A stretch of DNA of 64,000 nucleotides from JAOUGY01 sp963825585 (lineage in GTDB: Bacteria > Actinomycetota > Acidimicrobiia > Spongiisociales > ZC4RG35). The stretch is from assembly GCA_963825585.1 (NCBI GenBank), contig CAWGTX010000009.1, positions 496,001 through 560,000 of the forward strand, written 5' to 3'. Made by a program: the position numbers and the translations under genes. This document shows, piece by piece, positions 53,603-62,767 of this stretch (the stretch's first letter is position 1; the number at the start of each line of letters is the position of its first letter). A model generated the notes under the pieces. The model was not told the origin of the DNA and searched no databases. It saw nothing but the letters and a program-made list of their open reading frames with translations.

Positions 53603-54058
53603 GTGATCGAGCTGATCTGCGCATCCGAGACCGACACCCGCGCCGCCGCAGGCAGGCTGGCATCGCTGTGCCGTCCCGGCGACGTGATCGTCCTGAACGG
53701 TGAGCTGGGGGCGGGCAAGACCGCCTTCACGTCGGGTCTCGCCGACGGTCTGGGAGTCGAGGAAGTGGTCACCAGCCCGACCTTCGTGGTGATGCGGCGG
53801 TACGACTCCGGCTTTCTGCCGCTCGTGCATGTCGACGTGTACCGTCTCGGCTCGGCGGGCGAATTCGAAGATCTGGATGCACTTGATGAAGGTCGTGATG
53901 GAGTGATGGTGATCGAGTGGGGTGAGGCTGTGGCGGCATCGCTACCCGAGGACCGGTTGACCGTGAACATCGACATCCGACCGGATGGGGTCCGATCGAT
54001 CACGATGGTCGGCCAAGGCATCTGGACCGCCCGGCCGCTGCGGGAGTTGATCGCGTGA
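53603..54058 (+). CDS. tsaE: tRNA threonylcarbamoyladenosine biosynthesis ATPase TsaE
   Basis: TsaE, 151 residues, is the ATPase that resets the TsaB-TsaD-TsaE complex making t6A37 in ANN-decoding tRNAs. The Walker A motif is GELGAGKTAFTSGLADGL (from residue 33); SPTFVVMRRYDS and HVDVYRLGSAGEFEDL follow. It starts with GTG behind AGAGGTAG and overlaps tsaB by four bases. Confidence 0.95.
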   Translation: MIELICASETDTRAAAGRLASLCRPGDVIVLNGELGAGKTAFTSGLADGLGVEEVVTSPTFVVMRRYDSGFLPLVHVDVYRLGSAGEFEDLDALDEGRDGVMVIEWGEAVAASLPEDRLTVNIDIRPDGVRSITMVGQGIWTARPLRELIA

Positions 54059-54789
54059 AGGTCCTCGCCATCGACACCGCCACACCAGCCGCATCCGTGG
54101 CCCTGGCCGAGGACCGGAGACTCGTCGCCAGCGCCCTCCGAGTGGATCGGCGCGGGCATGCATCGTTCCTCGTGTCGGCTATCGACTTCTGCTTCGACCA
54201 GGCCGGGTGGGTGCCCGGAGATCTCGACGCGATCGTCATCGACGTCGGCCCGGGCCTGTACACCGGCATCCGGGTCGGTCTCGCCACCGCCCAGGGTCTG
54301 GCCGCCGCCATCGGCGTACCGCTGGTTCCGGCGGTCTCCCTCGATGCCATCGCCTACCGCGCCGCAACCGGGCACCGTCACATCTGGGCGGTGGTCGACG
54401 TGCGCAGAGGTGAGGTCGCCGTCGCCGCCTACCGCCCGGTTCCCGGCGGAGTGGTCAAGGACGGTCCCGCCCAGGTCGTGACTCCGGAGGTGTTCCGGGC
54501 GATGCTCGAATCCGATCCCGAGGACATTTTGCTGGTCGGCGACACCCAGGTTCTCCCTGAGAGCATGCTGCGGGGACTGCACCGGGTTCGCGTGGGCCGC
54601 CCCCGCTACCCCTCCGCCGACGTTCTCATCGAGGTTGCCTCGGTGGCGGTGGACAAGGGCAGCGCTCCCCATCCCGACGAGATTCGACCGATGTATCTGC
54701 GCGAGCCGGACGTGACCCTGAACTGGGCGGCCATTCGGCCCGAGAGTCCGTGGGGTGTGGCCGAGGGCCCGCAGGAGGACGAGTCGTGA
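54055..54789 (+). CDS. tsaB: tRNA threonylcarbamoyladenosine biosynthesis protein TsaB
   Basis: TsaB, 244 residues, is the inactive ASKHA-fold partner of TsaD in t6A synthesis. It begins MKVLAIDTATPAASVALAED and contains VIDVGPGLYTGIRVGLATAQ. The GTG at 54055 overlaps tsaE. The stop overlaps rimI (TGATG). The order tsaE-tsaB-rimI-tsaD is the usual actinobacterial block. Confidence 0.95.
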   Translation: MKVLAIDTATPAASVALAEDRRLVASALRVDRRGHASFLVSAIDFCFDQAGWVPGDLDAIVIDVGPGLYTGIRVGLATAQGLAAAIGVPLVPAVSLDAIAYRAATGHRHIWAVVDVRRGEVAVAAYRPVPGGVVKDGPAQVVTPEVFRAMLESDPEDILLVGDTQVLPESMLRGLHRVRVGRPRYPSADVLIEVASVAVDKGSAPHPDEIRPMYLREPDVTLNWAAIRPESPWGVAEGPQEDES

Positions 54790-55280
54790 TGGCCGCGATC
54801 GGGTTGCGGGCCTTCACGTCCGACGACATCGCCGCCGCCGAGTTGATCGAGCAGGCGGTGTATCCCCAGCCCTGGTCGGCAGGCGTGTTCGCCGACGAGC
54901 TGGCCCAGTCCAACCGGGTGTACCTGGTGCTCGAAGTGGACGGCGACCTGGCCGGTTACGGCGGTCTGATGCTGGTGGGCGACGAGGCTCACATCACCAC
55001 GGTGGTCGTCGCTCCCCGGCATCGGCAGGGTCGACTGGGTACCCGCCTCATGACGGGTCTGGTCGGTGCTGCCGTGGATCACGGCGCCCGCTCTCTCACT
55101 CTGGAAGTGAGGACCTCCAACCTGGCCGCCCAGGCGCTCTACCGCCGATTCGGCATGGCGCCGGTCGGGGTCCGCAAGCAGTACTACCGCGACGAGGACG
55201 CCCTCATCATGTGGGTCCACGACATCGACACCGACGAGTACGCCGTGCGGCTCGACGACATCAGAGGGGATCTGGCATGA
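54789..55280 (+). CDS. rimI: Ribosomal protein S18-alanine N-acetyltransferase family protein
   Basis: This 163-residue GNAT acetyltransferase has ITTVVVAPRHRQGRLGTRLM (acetyl-CoA loop Q/R-x-x-G-x-G/A type) and LEVRTSNLAAQALYRRFGMA. RimI acetylates the N-terminal Ala of ribosomal protein S18 and can act on other N-termini. I take the ATG at 54789 overlapping the tsaB stop; GTG 54786 is an alternative. Its place between tsaB and tsaD strongly supports the call. Confidence 0.9.
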   Translation: MAAIGLRAFTSDDIAAAELIEQAVYPQPWSAGVFADELAQSNRVYLVLEVDGDLAGYGGLMLVGDEAHITTVVVAPRHRQGRLGTRLMTGLVGAAVDHGARSLTLEVRTSNLAAQALYRRFGMAPVGVRKQYYRDEDALIMWVHDIDTDEYAVRLDDIRGDLA

Positions 55281-56281
55281 ATCCGACCATCCTCGCCTTC
55301 GAGACCTCGTGCGACGAGACCGCCGTCGCCGTCGTGCGAGGCACCGAGATCCTCTCCAACGTGCTGTCCTCCCAGGTCGAGGTCCATGCCCGCTTCGGCG
55401 GTGTCGTGCCGGAGGTCGCGGCCCGGGCGCACGTGGAGGCGATCCGTTCGCTCACCCACCGGGCCCTCGTGGAAGCGGGTATCCACCCCGACGACCTGGA
55501 CGCCGTTGCCGCCACCGAGGGCCCGGGCCTGGTGGGTGCGCTGCTGGTGGGTCATTCGTTCGGGAAGGCGACCGCCTGGGCGCGTCAGCTGCCGTTCGTG
55601 GGAATCGATCACATGGAAGGCCACCTGTTCTCGCCGCTTCTGGAGCACCCCGACTACCGCGCTCCGGCGGTGGTGGTGCTCGCCTCGGGCGGTCACAGCC
55701 AGCTCGTCCACGTGAGGGGATGGGGGGACTACCAGGTGCTGGGCTCCACCATCGACGATGCCGCCGGTGAGGCCTTCGACAAGCTCGCCCGTGTCATGGG
55801 TCTCGGATACCCTGGTGGTCCCGCAATCGACAGCGCCTCGGACGGAGGCGATCCGACGGCGATCTCGTTCCCCCGTGCCCTCCCCGACCGTCGGCACCAC
55901 TTCTCGTTCAGCGGCCTCAAGACCTCGGTGAGCACCTACCTCGCCAAGGCGAAGGCCGCGGGAGAGCTGCCGCCGATCGCCGACGTGGCCGCCTCGATCC
56001 AGGAGGCCATCGTCGATGTGCTGGTCCACAAGACCATCAACGCCGCCGAGGACACCGGCGTGCGGGTGGTCGCCGGCGGGGGAGGCGTACTGGCCAATCG
56101 CAGGCTTCGTGAGAAGCTCTCCGGGGCCTGCGCTGAACGTGGGCTCGAGCTCATGCTGCCGTCTCCGGCCCTCTGCACTGACAACGCCGCCATGATCGGA
56201 GCGGCCGCCGTGCACTGGCTCGAACGGGGCGCCATCACCGCCTGGGATGCAACCGTCGACGCCGGCAAGCGACTCGCCTGA
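55277..56281 (+). CDS. tsaD: tRNA N6-adenosine threonylcarbamoyltransferase TsaD
   Basis: TsaD, 334 residues, transfers the threonylcarbamoyl group to A37 of tRNA. The metal-binding histidines are His112 and His116 in DHMEGH. The ASKHA signatures include FETSCDETAVAVV, ASGGHSQLVHV and VVAGGGGVLANRRLRE. It overlaps rimI (ATGA). It is the catalytic partner of tsaB and tsaE here. Confidence 0.96.
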   Translation: MNPTILAFETSCDETAVAVVRGTEILSNVLSSQVEVHARFGGVVPEVAARAHVEAIRSLTHRALVEAGIHPDDLDAVAATEGPGLVGALLVGHSFGKATAWARQLPFVGIDHMEGHLFSPLLEHPDYRAPAVVVLASGGHSQLVHVRGWGDYQVLGSTIDDAAGEAFDKLARVMGLGYPGGPAIDSASDGGDPTAISFPRALPDRRHHFSFSGLKTSVSTYLAKAKAAGELPPIADVAASIQEAIVDVLVHKTINAAEDTGVRVVAGGGGVLANRRLREKLSGACAERGLELMLPSPALCTDNAAMIGAAAVHWLERGAITAWDATVDAGKRLA

Positions 56282-56291
56282 GTCGACCGAC

Positions 56292-56750
56292 ATGTGGTGG
56301 CTGGCAACGATCCTCTCGGCTGGTGCCGGCTCCATCCACGTTGCGCTCGGTCTTGCACACGCCGAGGGGCCCCGTCCCCACCAGTTCTTCTTCCTCGGGG
56401 TGGGAGCGCTGCAGGTGGGATGGTCGTCGATCGCCTGGCCCGACGGCCCTGGGGAGCCACTCCACCGTGCGGCGGTGGCGCTCAACGTGGGCGTTCTGGC
56501 GGTGTACGCCTTCACCCGGATCGTGGGCATCCCACCCGGTGAGGTCTTCGAGGCGGGTCGGGCGGATCTGATCGCCGCCGGCTTCGAAGTCGCCCTGTTG
56601 GTGATCCTCCTGCGCCGGGTCGATGTGACGCTGCCACGGCGGGCGGCAGTGGCTTCGACCGTCGTGATCCTCGTCCTGACGGTCGTCGGCGTCCTCGCCG
56701 GCTTCGACGGTGTCGGTCACTTCGGGCCTGGTGGCGAACACATCCACTGA
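56292..56750 (+). CDS. Hypothetical integral membrane protein
   Basis: This 152-residue protein has four predicted membrane helices. It begins MWWLATILSAGAGSIHVALG and contains HQFFFLGVGALQVGW and a final helix (VVILVLTVVGVLAGFDGVGH) before a His/Gly-rich tail ending GGEHIH. Histidines sit at several helix ends, which might bind metal. No family is recognised with certainty. The start 10 bases after the tsaD stop suggests it shares that transcript; there is no good ribosome site. Confidence 0.65.
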   Translation: MWWLATILSAGAGSIHVALGLAHAEGPRPHQFFFLGVGALQVGWSSIAWPDGPGEPLHRAAVALNVGVLAVYAFTRIVGIPPGEVFEAGRADLIAAGFEVALLVILLRRVDVTLPRRAAVASTVVILVLTVVGVLAGFDGVGHFGPGGEHIH

Positions 56751-56810
56751 GTGGAGCCGGCGGGATCGGGAGCTCCGGAGGTGGTCGGCTCCGATCGATC
56801 ATGAGCGCGT

Positions 56811-56837
56811 TTGTCACTCACCTCTCCTGAGTGCTAG
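56811..56837. promoter_or_regulatory. CIRCE operator 1 (HrcA site)
   Basis: TTGTCACTC, 9 bases, then GAGTGCTAG. This matches the consensus (TTAGCACTC, N9, GAGTGCTAA) at 15 of 18 arm positions. Confidence 0.85.
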
Positions 56838-56840
56838 TCT
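56811..56840 (+). promoter_or_regulatory. groES promoter overlapping the first CIRCE
   Basis: TTGTCA (56811-56816) and TAGTCT (56835-56840) are 18 bases apart. The promoter overlaps the first CIRCE almost completely, so HrcA bound there would block RNA polymerase. Confidence 0.65.
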
Positions 56841-56843
56841 CCG

Positions 56844-56870
56844 CTGGCACTCTCCACAGGGGAGTGCCAG
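56844..56870. promoter_or_regulatory. CIRCE operator 2 (HrcA site)
   Basis: CTGGCACTC, 9 bases, then GAGTGCCAG, a perfect palindrome. It begins 6 bases after operator 1, with a centre-to-centre distance of 33 bp (about three helical turns). Confidence 0.9.
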
Positions 56871-56997
56871 CAGTCCCCGACGGGGACTGCTCGTGCCGGA
56901 GCACCGCCGCCCACTGGGCGATCGGTCTGCCGAGGCCAGGAAAGTCCACACTCGGCGGAGCCGAGCTGTGGGGAAACTGCGTCGTAGGAGGAGCTAT

Positions 56998-57288
56998 ATG
57001 AAGCTTCAGCCTCTCGGTGATCGGGTCGTCGTCAAGGCCGACTCAGAACAGGACATGCGGACCCCTTCAGGGCTCGTCATTCCTGACACCGCCAAGGAGA
57101 AGCCCCAGATGGGAACCGTCGTTGCTGTAGGCCCCGGTGCCTTCAAGGAAGACGGAGAGCGTCTACCCATGGACGTCAACGAGGGGGACAAGGTTCTCTA
57201 CTCGAAGTTCGCCGGTACCGAGGTGAAGCTCGAGGGCAATGAGTACCTCGTGCTGTCGGCTCGCGACCTGCTGGCAATCGTCGGTTGA
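56998..57288 (+). CDS. groES: Co-chaperonin GroES
   Basis: GroES, 96 residues, caps the GroEL chamber. It begins MKLQPLGDRVVVKADSEQDM and has KEKPQMGTVVAVGPGAFKED and GDKVLYSKFAGTEVKLEGNE. A strong AGGAGGA ribosome site precedes the ATG. The mobile loop (RTPSGLVIPDTAKE) is intact. Two CIRCE operators upstream predict heat-shock control by HrcA, whose gene is not in the window. Confidence 0.97.
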   Translation: MKLQPLGDRVVVKADSEQDMRTPSGLVIPDTAKEKPQMGTVVAVGPGAFKEDGERLPMDVNEGDKVLYSKFAGTEVKLEGNEYLVLSARDLLAIVG

Positions 57289-57305
57289 CACGGAGGTATT
57301 GATCA

Positions 57306-58940
<1,635 letters not shown>

Positions 58941-58965
58941 TCCAGCTGGATCAGATCCGTCACGA

Positions 58966-58996
58966 GAAGGTCCCGGGGCGTCGCCCCGGGACCTTC
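58966..58996 (+). terminator. Terminator after groEL
   Basis: The 14-bp perfect stem 58966-58979 with 58983-58996 has a 3-base loop and is followed by a T-rich stretch (TTCACTTCATT). Confidence 0.85.
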
Positions 58997-59010
58997 TTCA
59001 CTTCATTGAT

Positions 59011-59087
59011 CGACGAGCGACGAGCGACGAGCGACGAGCGACGAGCTGCTGGCCGCTAGCTGCTGGCTGTTGGCTGCTAGCTCGAAC
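59011..59087 (+). repeat. Heptad array (CGACGAG)5 then CTGCTGG-type units
   Basis: Five perfect CGACGAG units (59011-59045) continue in the same register as CTGCTGG, CCGCTAG, CTGCTGG, CTGTTGG, CTGCTAG and CTCGAAC. The array starts 14 bases after the groEL terminator stem. Confidence 0.92.
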
Positions 59088-59122
59088 GGCGTTCACGCGT
59101 CGTCCGCTCCTTACCGCGACTG

Positions 59123-59171
59123 CCGTCGGACGTTCCGAACCAGTAGCCAGCAGCCAGTAGCCAGCAGCCGG
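59123..59171 (+). repeat. Heptad array with the shared core
   Basis: CCGTCGG, ACGTTCC, GAACCAG, TAGCCAG, CAGCCAG, TAGCCAG, CAGCCGG in unbroken register. The same order of words is found at 4992-5019 and 62644-62678. Confidence 0.9.
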
Positions 59172-59194
59172 CTTTGTGCTTTCGCCCGACCCGC

Positions 59195-59200
59195 TACGTT
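59195..59200 (+). promoter_or_regulatory. -10 box TACGTT, leaderless-type
   Basis: TACGTT ends 6 bases before the ATG at 59207. It lies 23 bases after the heptad array. Confidence 0.5.
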
Positions 59201-59206
59201 GGCGGT

Positions 59207-59986
59207 ATGGACTTCGCTCATCATCTGCGTTCGGACTCGCAACGGTTTCGCGAGGTGTTGGCATCGTTGGCGCCGGACACTCCGGTGCCGGGATGCCCGG
59301 GGTGGGACGCCACCGAGTTGTTGTGGCATCTCACCGAAGTGCAGATGTTCTGGGGCCTCGTCGTCGAACACGGGCTGTCCGATCCGGAGATGGCCGAGGC
59401 CATGAAGTCAAGCCGGCCGGACTCCTACGGTGACCTGTTGGCCACGTTCGACTCCGAGTCGGCGCGGTTGCTGCGGGTGCTCGATGGAAAGGCCGACGAC
59501 GTCCCTTCCTGGACCTGGTCGGACGATCGCACCGTCGGCTTCGCCCGGCGCCGGCAGGCGCATGAGGCGCTCGTCCACCGGGTCGACGCCGAACAGGCTG
59601 CTGCGCTCACCCCGGAGGTCGACCCGGAACTCGCCGCTGACGGTGTCGACGAAGTCCTCAACGTGTTCGTTGGAGGCATCCCCGCCTGGGCGGTCTTCGA
59701 ACCTGACGGTTCCCGCATGCAGGTCGATGCCACCGATAGCCGTCGCAGCTGGCGCCTCGCCTTCGGCCGGATGAGAGGAACCTCGCCGACATCGGGCACC
59801 GATCACGACCTCCCCGCCGTGGAGGTGGTGGACGATGTAGCCGATCCCGACACGCTCGTCGCCGGCACCGCCGTCCACCTCGACCTTTGGCTGTGGGGGA
59901 GAGGCTCCATCGAAAGCCTCGTCGTCACCGGCGATCCGGAACCGGCCGACCGGTTGCGAGCACTGGTGGCGGAGGACACGCAGTAG
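59207..59986 (+). CDS. Maleylpyruvate isomerase / mycothiol-dependent enzyme family protein (DinB-like)
   Basis: This 259-residue protein matches the actinobacterial TIGR03083-type family with a mycothiol-dependent maleylpyruvate isomerase N-terminal fold. The family signature PVPGCPGWDATELLWHLTEV is at residues 26-45, with the metal-binding His in LLWHLTE and the second His in RRRQAHEALVHRVDAEQ. The C-terminal domain is the SCP2-like MDMPI_C type (GTAVHLDLWLWGR). Most members have no proven substrate. The ATG at 59207 follows a -10 box by 6 bases. The gene is isolated between heptad arrays on both sides. Confidence 0.85.
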   Translation: MDFAHHLRSDSQRFREVLASLAPDTPVPGCPGWDATELLWHLTEVQMFWGLVVEHGLSDPEMAEAMKSSRPDSYGDLLATFDSESARLLRVLDGKADDVPSWTWSDDRTVGFARRRQAHEALVHRVDAEQAAALTPEVDPELAADGVDEVLNVFVGGIPAWAVFEPDGSRMQVDATDSRRSWRLAFGRMRGTSPTSGTDHDLPAVEVVDDVADPDTLVAGTAVHLDLWLWGRGSIESLVVTGDPEPADRLRALVAEDTQ

Positions 59987-59991
59987 AACAG

Positions 59992-60026
59992 CTTCTGGCT
60001 TCTGGCTTCTGGCTCCTGGCTCGGAA
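59992..60026. repeat. Heptad array (CTTCTGG)3, CTCCTGG, CTCGGAA
   Basis: Three perfect CTTCTGG units and two variants start 5 bases after the DinB-like stop. The minus strand reads TTCCGAG then CCAGGAG, CCAGAAG units, related to the shared core. Confidence 0.88.
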
Positions 60027-60090
60027 GGCGATCTAGGTTCGCTGCGATACCGGTACTCCGGTGGCTGAGGCGTCCGATGCTCTTCACCAG

Positions 60091-60153
60091 CAGCCAGCAG
60101 CCAGCAGCCAGCAGCCAGCAGCCAGCAGCCAGCAGCCAGCAGCCAGCAGCCAG
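60091..60153. repeat. Heptad array (CAGCCAG)9
   Basis: Nine perfect CAGCCAG units end 3 bases from the TAG stop of glgA on the minus strand. This is the highest copy number of one perfect heptad in the window. Confidence 0.95.
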
Positions 60154-60156
60154 CAG

Positions 60157-61587
60157 CTATCTCCCAACCAGTTGCCGATACAGCTCTTCGTACTGGGCGG
60201 CGCGTTCGCTCCAGGAGTTGTCGACCGCCATGCCGTTCTTCTGGAGGATCTGCCAGCCTTTCCGGTCGAGGTGCAGCGTGAGCGCCCGGCCCAAGGCCCA
60301 ACCCATGCCGTCTTCGGTGAAGTGATCGAACAAGACGCCAGTTCCAGAACCGGTGGCCGGATCGGCCTGTTCGACGGTGTCGGCCAGGCCACCGACACGG
60401 CGCACCACCGGGATCGTCCCGTAGGCCAGTGAATACATCTGGTTGAGCCCGCACGGTTCATACAGCGAGGGCATGAGGAAGATGTCGGCACCGGCCTCGA
60501 TCATGTGCGCCAGTTGATTGTCGTAACCGGCAACGAAGGCGACCCTGTCGGGGAACCTCTCCACCAGCGCATGGAAGAAGGCCTCGTATTCGGGCTCACC
60601 ACTGCCGAGCACGGTGAGTCGCATGTCCCAGGTCTCGAGGAAGTGCATCAGCGGTGCCTGCATGATCTCGATGCCCTTCTGTTCGGCCAGCCGGGTGATG
60701 ATGCCCACCACCGGCACGTACTTGCGGTACGGGAGGCCCATTCGGTCCAACAGCGCCTCCTTGGCCCGTTCCTTGCGCCACAGGCTCTTGTCGGAGAACC
60801 GCCACGGTATGAACGAGTCGACCCGCGGGTTCCACTCGGTCTGGTCGATCCCGTTGAGAATCCCGTGCACTCTGTCGGCTCGTTCCCGGAGCAGCCCATC
60901 CAACCCGGCGCCGCCTTCGGGGGTCTGAATCTCGCGGGCGTAGGTGGGAGAGACGGTGGTGATGGCGTCGGCATGGATGAGCCCGGTCTCGAGGAAGGAG
61001 ACGTACCCCTCGGCGACGTGATCCTGATGTACGAGATGCTCGTACCCATCGAGACCGAGGGAGCCGACCACGGAGGCGTCGAAACGACCCTGGTAGGCGA
61101 GGTTGTGCACCGACATGACCGTCGCCGCATCTCCGAGAACGGTCGAGAAGGGGCCGCGCACCATGGCGGGGACGAGACCTGTCTGCCAGTCGTTGCAGTG
61201 GATGACATCGGGTATCCACCCACACTCCACGACGTGCTCCAGACTGATGCGGCAGAAGGCGGCGAACCTGATGTGCTCGTCGGGGTCGTGGGTGTAGAAG
61301 GCTTCCCGGTCGTAGAGGGCGGGAGCCTCGATGAAGCGGGTGGCGGTGGCGGGATCTTCCCACAAGCGCCAGGAGACCTTCGTCGAGCCGAGCTTTGTCT
61401 CGCCTGCGTACGTCGTTGTCACCAGCGAATCCCGCCTCACCGATGAGTACAGCGGCATCAGGGTCATCACGTCGAGGCCCTCTGCTCGCAGCGAGGCCGG
61501 GAGCGCTCCGGAGACGTCGGCCAGCCCCCCGGTCTTGGCGTAAGGCACCACTTCCGACGCCAGGAACAGGATCCGCAACGGTCGCAT
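60157..61587 (-). CDS. glgA: Glycogen synthase (GT5 family)
   Basis: This 476-residue GT5 glucosyltransferase has the hallmark N-terminal motif (SEVVPYAKTGGLADVSGALP) with Lys18, DVIHCNDWQTGLVPAM and HNLAYQGRF in the N-terminal domain. In the C-terminal GT-B domain it has VGIITRLAEQKGIEIM, AGADIFLMPSLYEPCGLNQM and YGTIPVVRRVGGLADTVEQ. It elongates alpha-1,4-glucan from ADP- or UDP-glucose. The ATG at 61587 overlaps the stop of the LLM oxidoreductase gene (TGATG), an unexpected partner. No other glg genes are present. Confidence 0.94.
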   Translation of the reverse strand: MRPLRILFLASEVVPYAKTGGLADVSGALPASLRAEGLDVMTLMPLYSSVRRDSLVTTTYAGETKLGSTKVSWRLWEDPATATRFIEAPALYDREAFYTHDPDEHIRFAAFCRISLEHVVECGWIPDVIHCNDWQTGLVPAMVRGPFSTVLGDAATVMSVHNLAYQGRFDASVVGSLGLDGYEHLVHQDHVAEGYVSFLETGLIHADAITTVSPTYAREIQTPEGGAGLDGLLRERADRVHGILNGIDQTEWNPRVDSFIPWRFSDKSLWRKERAKEALLDRMGLPYRKYVPVVGIITRLAEQKGIEIMQAPLMHFLETWDMRLTVLGSGEPEYEAFFHALVERFPDRVAFVAGYDNQLAHMIEAGADIFLMPSLYEPCGLNQMYSLAYGTIPVVRRVGGLADTVEQADPATGSGTGVLFDHFTEDGMGWALGRALTLHLDRKGWQILQKNGMAVDNSWSERAAQYEELYRQLVGR

Positions 61588-62435
61588 CAGCGGTTCTCCA
61601 CCAGCCGGGTCAGCTCGTCGAGTTTCGACATCACTTCGGCTGGTGGGCCCTGGGGGAGTGCGAACACCGCCCGGTTGAATCCGAGCGATTCGAGCTGGGT
61701 CAGAAAGTCTTCGGAAGGCTTGGCCTGGAAGAACGTGAGGTCGAACATGGCGGGGTCGCGTCCGGCCCGGGCCAATGCCGTCCTCACCTGCACGGTCCCG
61801 GTGTCCAGGCCGTAGCGGCCGAGCGGGATCCACCCGTCGCAGAATTCGACGATGTCGGCCAACGTCCGCGGACCGATCGCCCCACCCAGGACCACAGGGG
61901 GGTGCGGCTGTTGCACCGGTTTCGGCCAGGCCCAGCTCGGTTCGAGTCTCACGTGGTCCCCCTGGAACGACGCCTCGTCCTGCGTCCACAGGGCCTTCAT
62001 GGTGAGCAGGTGTTCGCGGAGGATCGCCCGCCGGTCGGAGTAACCGACGCCGTGCGAGGCCATCTCCTCCTTGTTCCATCCATATCCGAGTCCGAGGATG
62101 AACCGCCCATTGGAGATCCGGTCGAGTGATGCGACCTCCTTGGCCGTCCAAATCGGGTCCCGCTGTGCCAGCAGCGTGATCCCGGTGGCCAGCTTCAACC
62201 GTTCGGTGACGGCCGCCGCCGCCGCCAATGCCACGAACGTGTCGTAGGTCCGCCAATAGTATTCGGGTAATGGCGGAGCCCCCTCTGAACCGCCCCACGG
62301 AGTAGCCCGCGATGCCGGGATGTGGCTGTGTTCTGGCAGCCACAACGACTCGAACCCCCGCTCCTCGACCGCCCGCGCCAGCGAGATCGGATCGAGCGTG
62401 GTGTCGGTGGCAAAGATGGTGACGCCGAAGTGCAT
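61587..62435 (-). CDS. LLM-class (F420-dependent type) flavin oxidoreductase
   Basis: This 282-residue TIM-barrel protein belongs to the luciferase-like monooxygenase family, subgroup TIGR03619, common in Actinobacteria with coenzyme F420. Signatures are FESLWLPEHSHIPASRATPW, ATGITLLAQRDPIWTAKEVA, SNGRFILGLGYGWNKEEM and PVVLGGAIGPRTLADIVEFC. F420 versus FMN use cannot be decided. The ATG at 62435 follows a GATACT box by 6 bases. It is the first gene of a two-gene unit with glgA. Confidence 0.88.
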   Translation of the reverse strand: MHFGVTIFATDTTLDPISLARAVEERGFESLWLPEHSHIPASRATPWGGSEGAPPLPEYYWRTYDTFVALAAAAAVTERLKLATGITLLAQRDPIWTAKEVASLDRISNGRFILGLGYGWNKEEMASHGVGYSDRRAILREHLLTMKALWTQDEASFQGDHVRLEPSWAWPKPVQQPHPPVVLGGAIGPRTLADIVEFCDGWIPLGRYGLDTGTVQVRTALARAGRDPAMFDLTFFQAKPSEDFLTQLESLGFNRAVFALPQGPPAEVMSKLDELTRLVENR

Positions 62436-62441
62436 GCGTTG

Positions 62442-62447
62442 AGTATC
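62442..62447 (-). promoter_or_regulatory. -10 box GATACT, leaderless-type
   Basis: On the minus strand GATACT ends 6 bases before the ATG at 62435. Confidence 0.5.
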
Positions 62448-62477
62448 GCGGGAAGCGGTGTGCCGCGGGGCGAGGAT

Positions 62478-62562
62478 GCAGAACCAGAACGCAGAACGCA
62501 GAACGCAGAACGCAGAACGCCCGGAAGGTACAACGTAGAACGTACAACGTAGAACGTACCGG
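62478..62562. repeat. Heptad arrays GCAGAAC and GTACAAC/GTAGAAC
   Basis: GCAGAAC, CCAGAAC (register slips by one base) and (GCAGAAC)4 at 62491-62518 are followed after 9 bases by GTACAAC, GTAGAAC, GTACAAC, GTAGAAC and GTACCGG (62528-62562). GCAGAAC is the word used before adk; GTACAAC is the word used after glmS. Confidence 0.92.
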
Positions 62563-62636
62563 ACCGGCTCCACAACGCTTGTGGGAGCGGAAGGCTCGCC
62601 GCTCGCTTCAGATTCCTGCCGGAACGAGCGTTCCCT

Positions 62637-62748
62637 GCGTGTCGCGTCGGACGTTCCGAGCCAGTAGCCAGCAGCCAGTATCGCTCGTCGCTCGTCGCTC
62701 GTCGCTCGTCGCTCGTCGCTCGTCGCTCGTCGCTCGTCGCTCGCCGCT
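62637..62748 (+). repeat. Shared core plus (CGTCGCT)8
   Basis: GCGTGTC, GCGTCGG, ACGTTCC, GAGCCAG, TAGCCAG, CAGCCAG, TATCGCT, then eight perfect CGTCGCT and CGCCGCT: sixteen heptads without a register change. It ends 6 bases before the -10 box of the next gene. Confidence 0.95.
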
Positions 62749-62754
62749 TCCTCC

Positions 62755-62760
62755 TACCCT
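62755..62760 (+). promoter_or_regulatory. -10 box TACCCT, leaderless-type
   Basis: TACCCT ends 7 bases before the GTG of the methyltransferase gene; a heptad array occupies the -35 region. Confidence 0.5.
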
Positions 62761-62767
62761 TCCCTCG

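Larger units (their letters stand above)
62448..62754. other. Divergent intergenic region filled with heptad arrays
   Basis: Between the LLM gene (minus) and the methyltransferase gene (plus) I see no gene. It contains the arrays at 62478-62562 and 62637-62748, with about 75 bases of unique sequence between them. Both flanking promoters lie at its edges. Confidence 0.8.
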
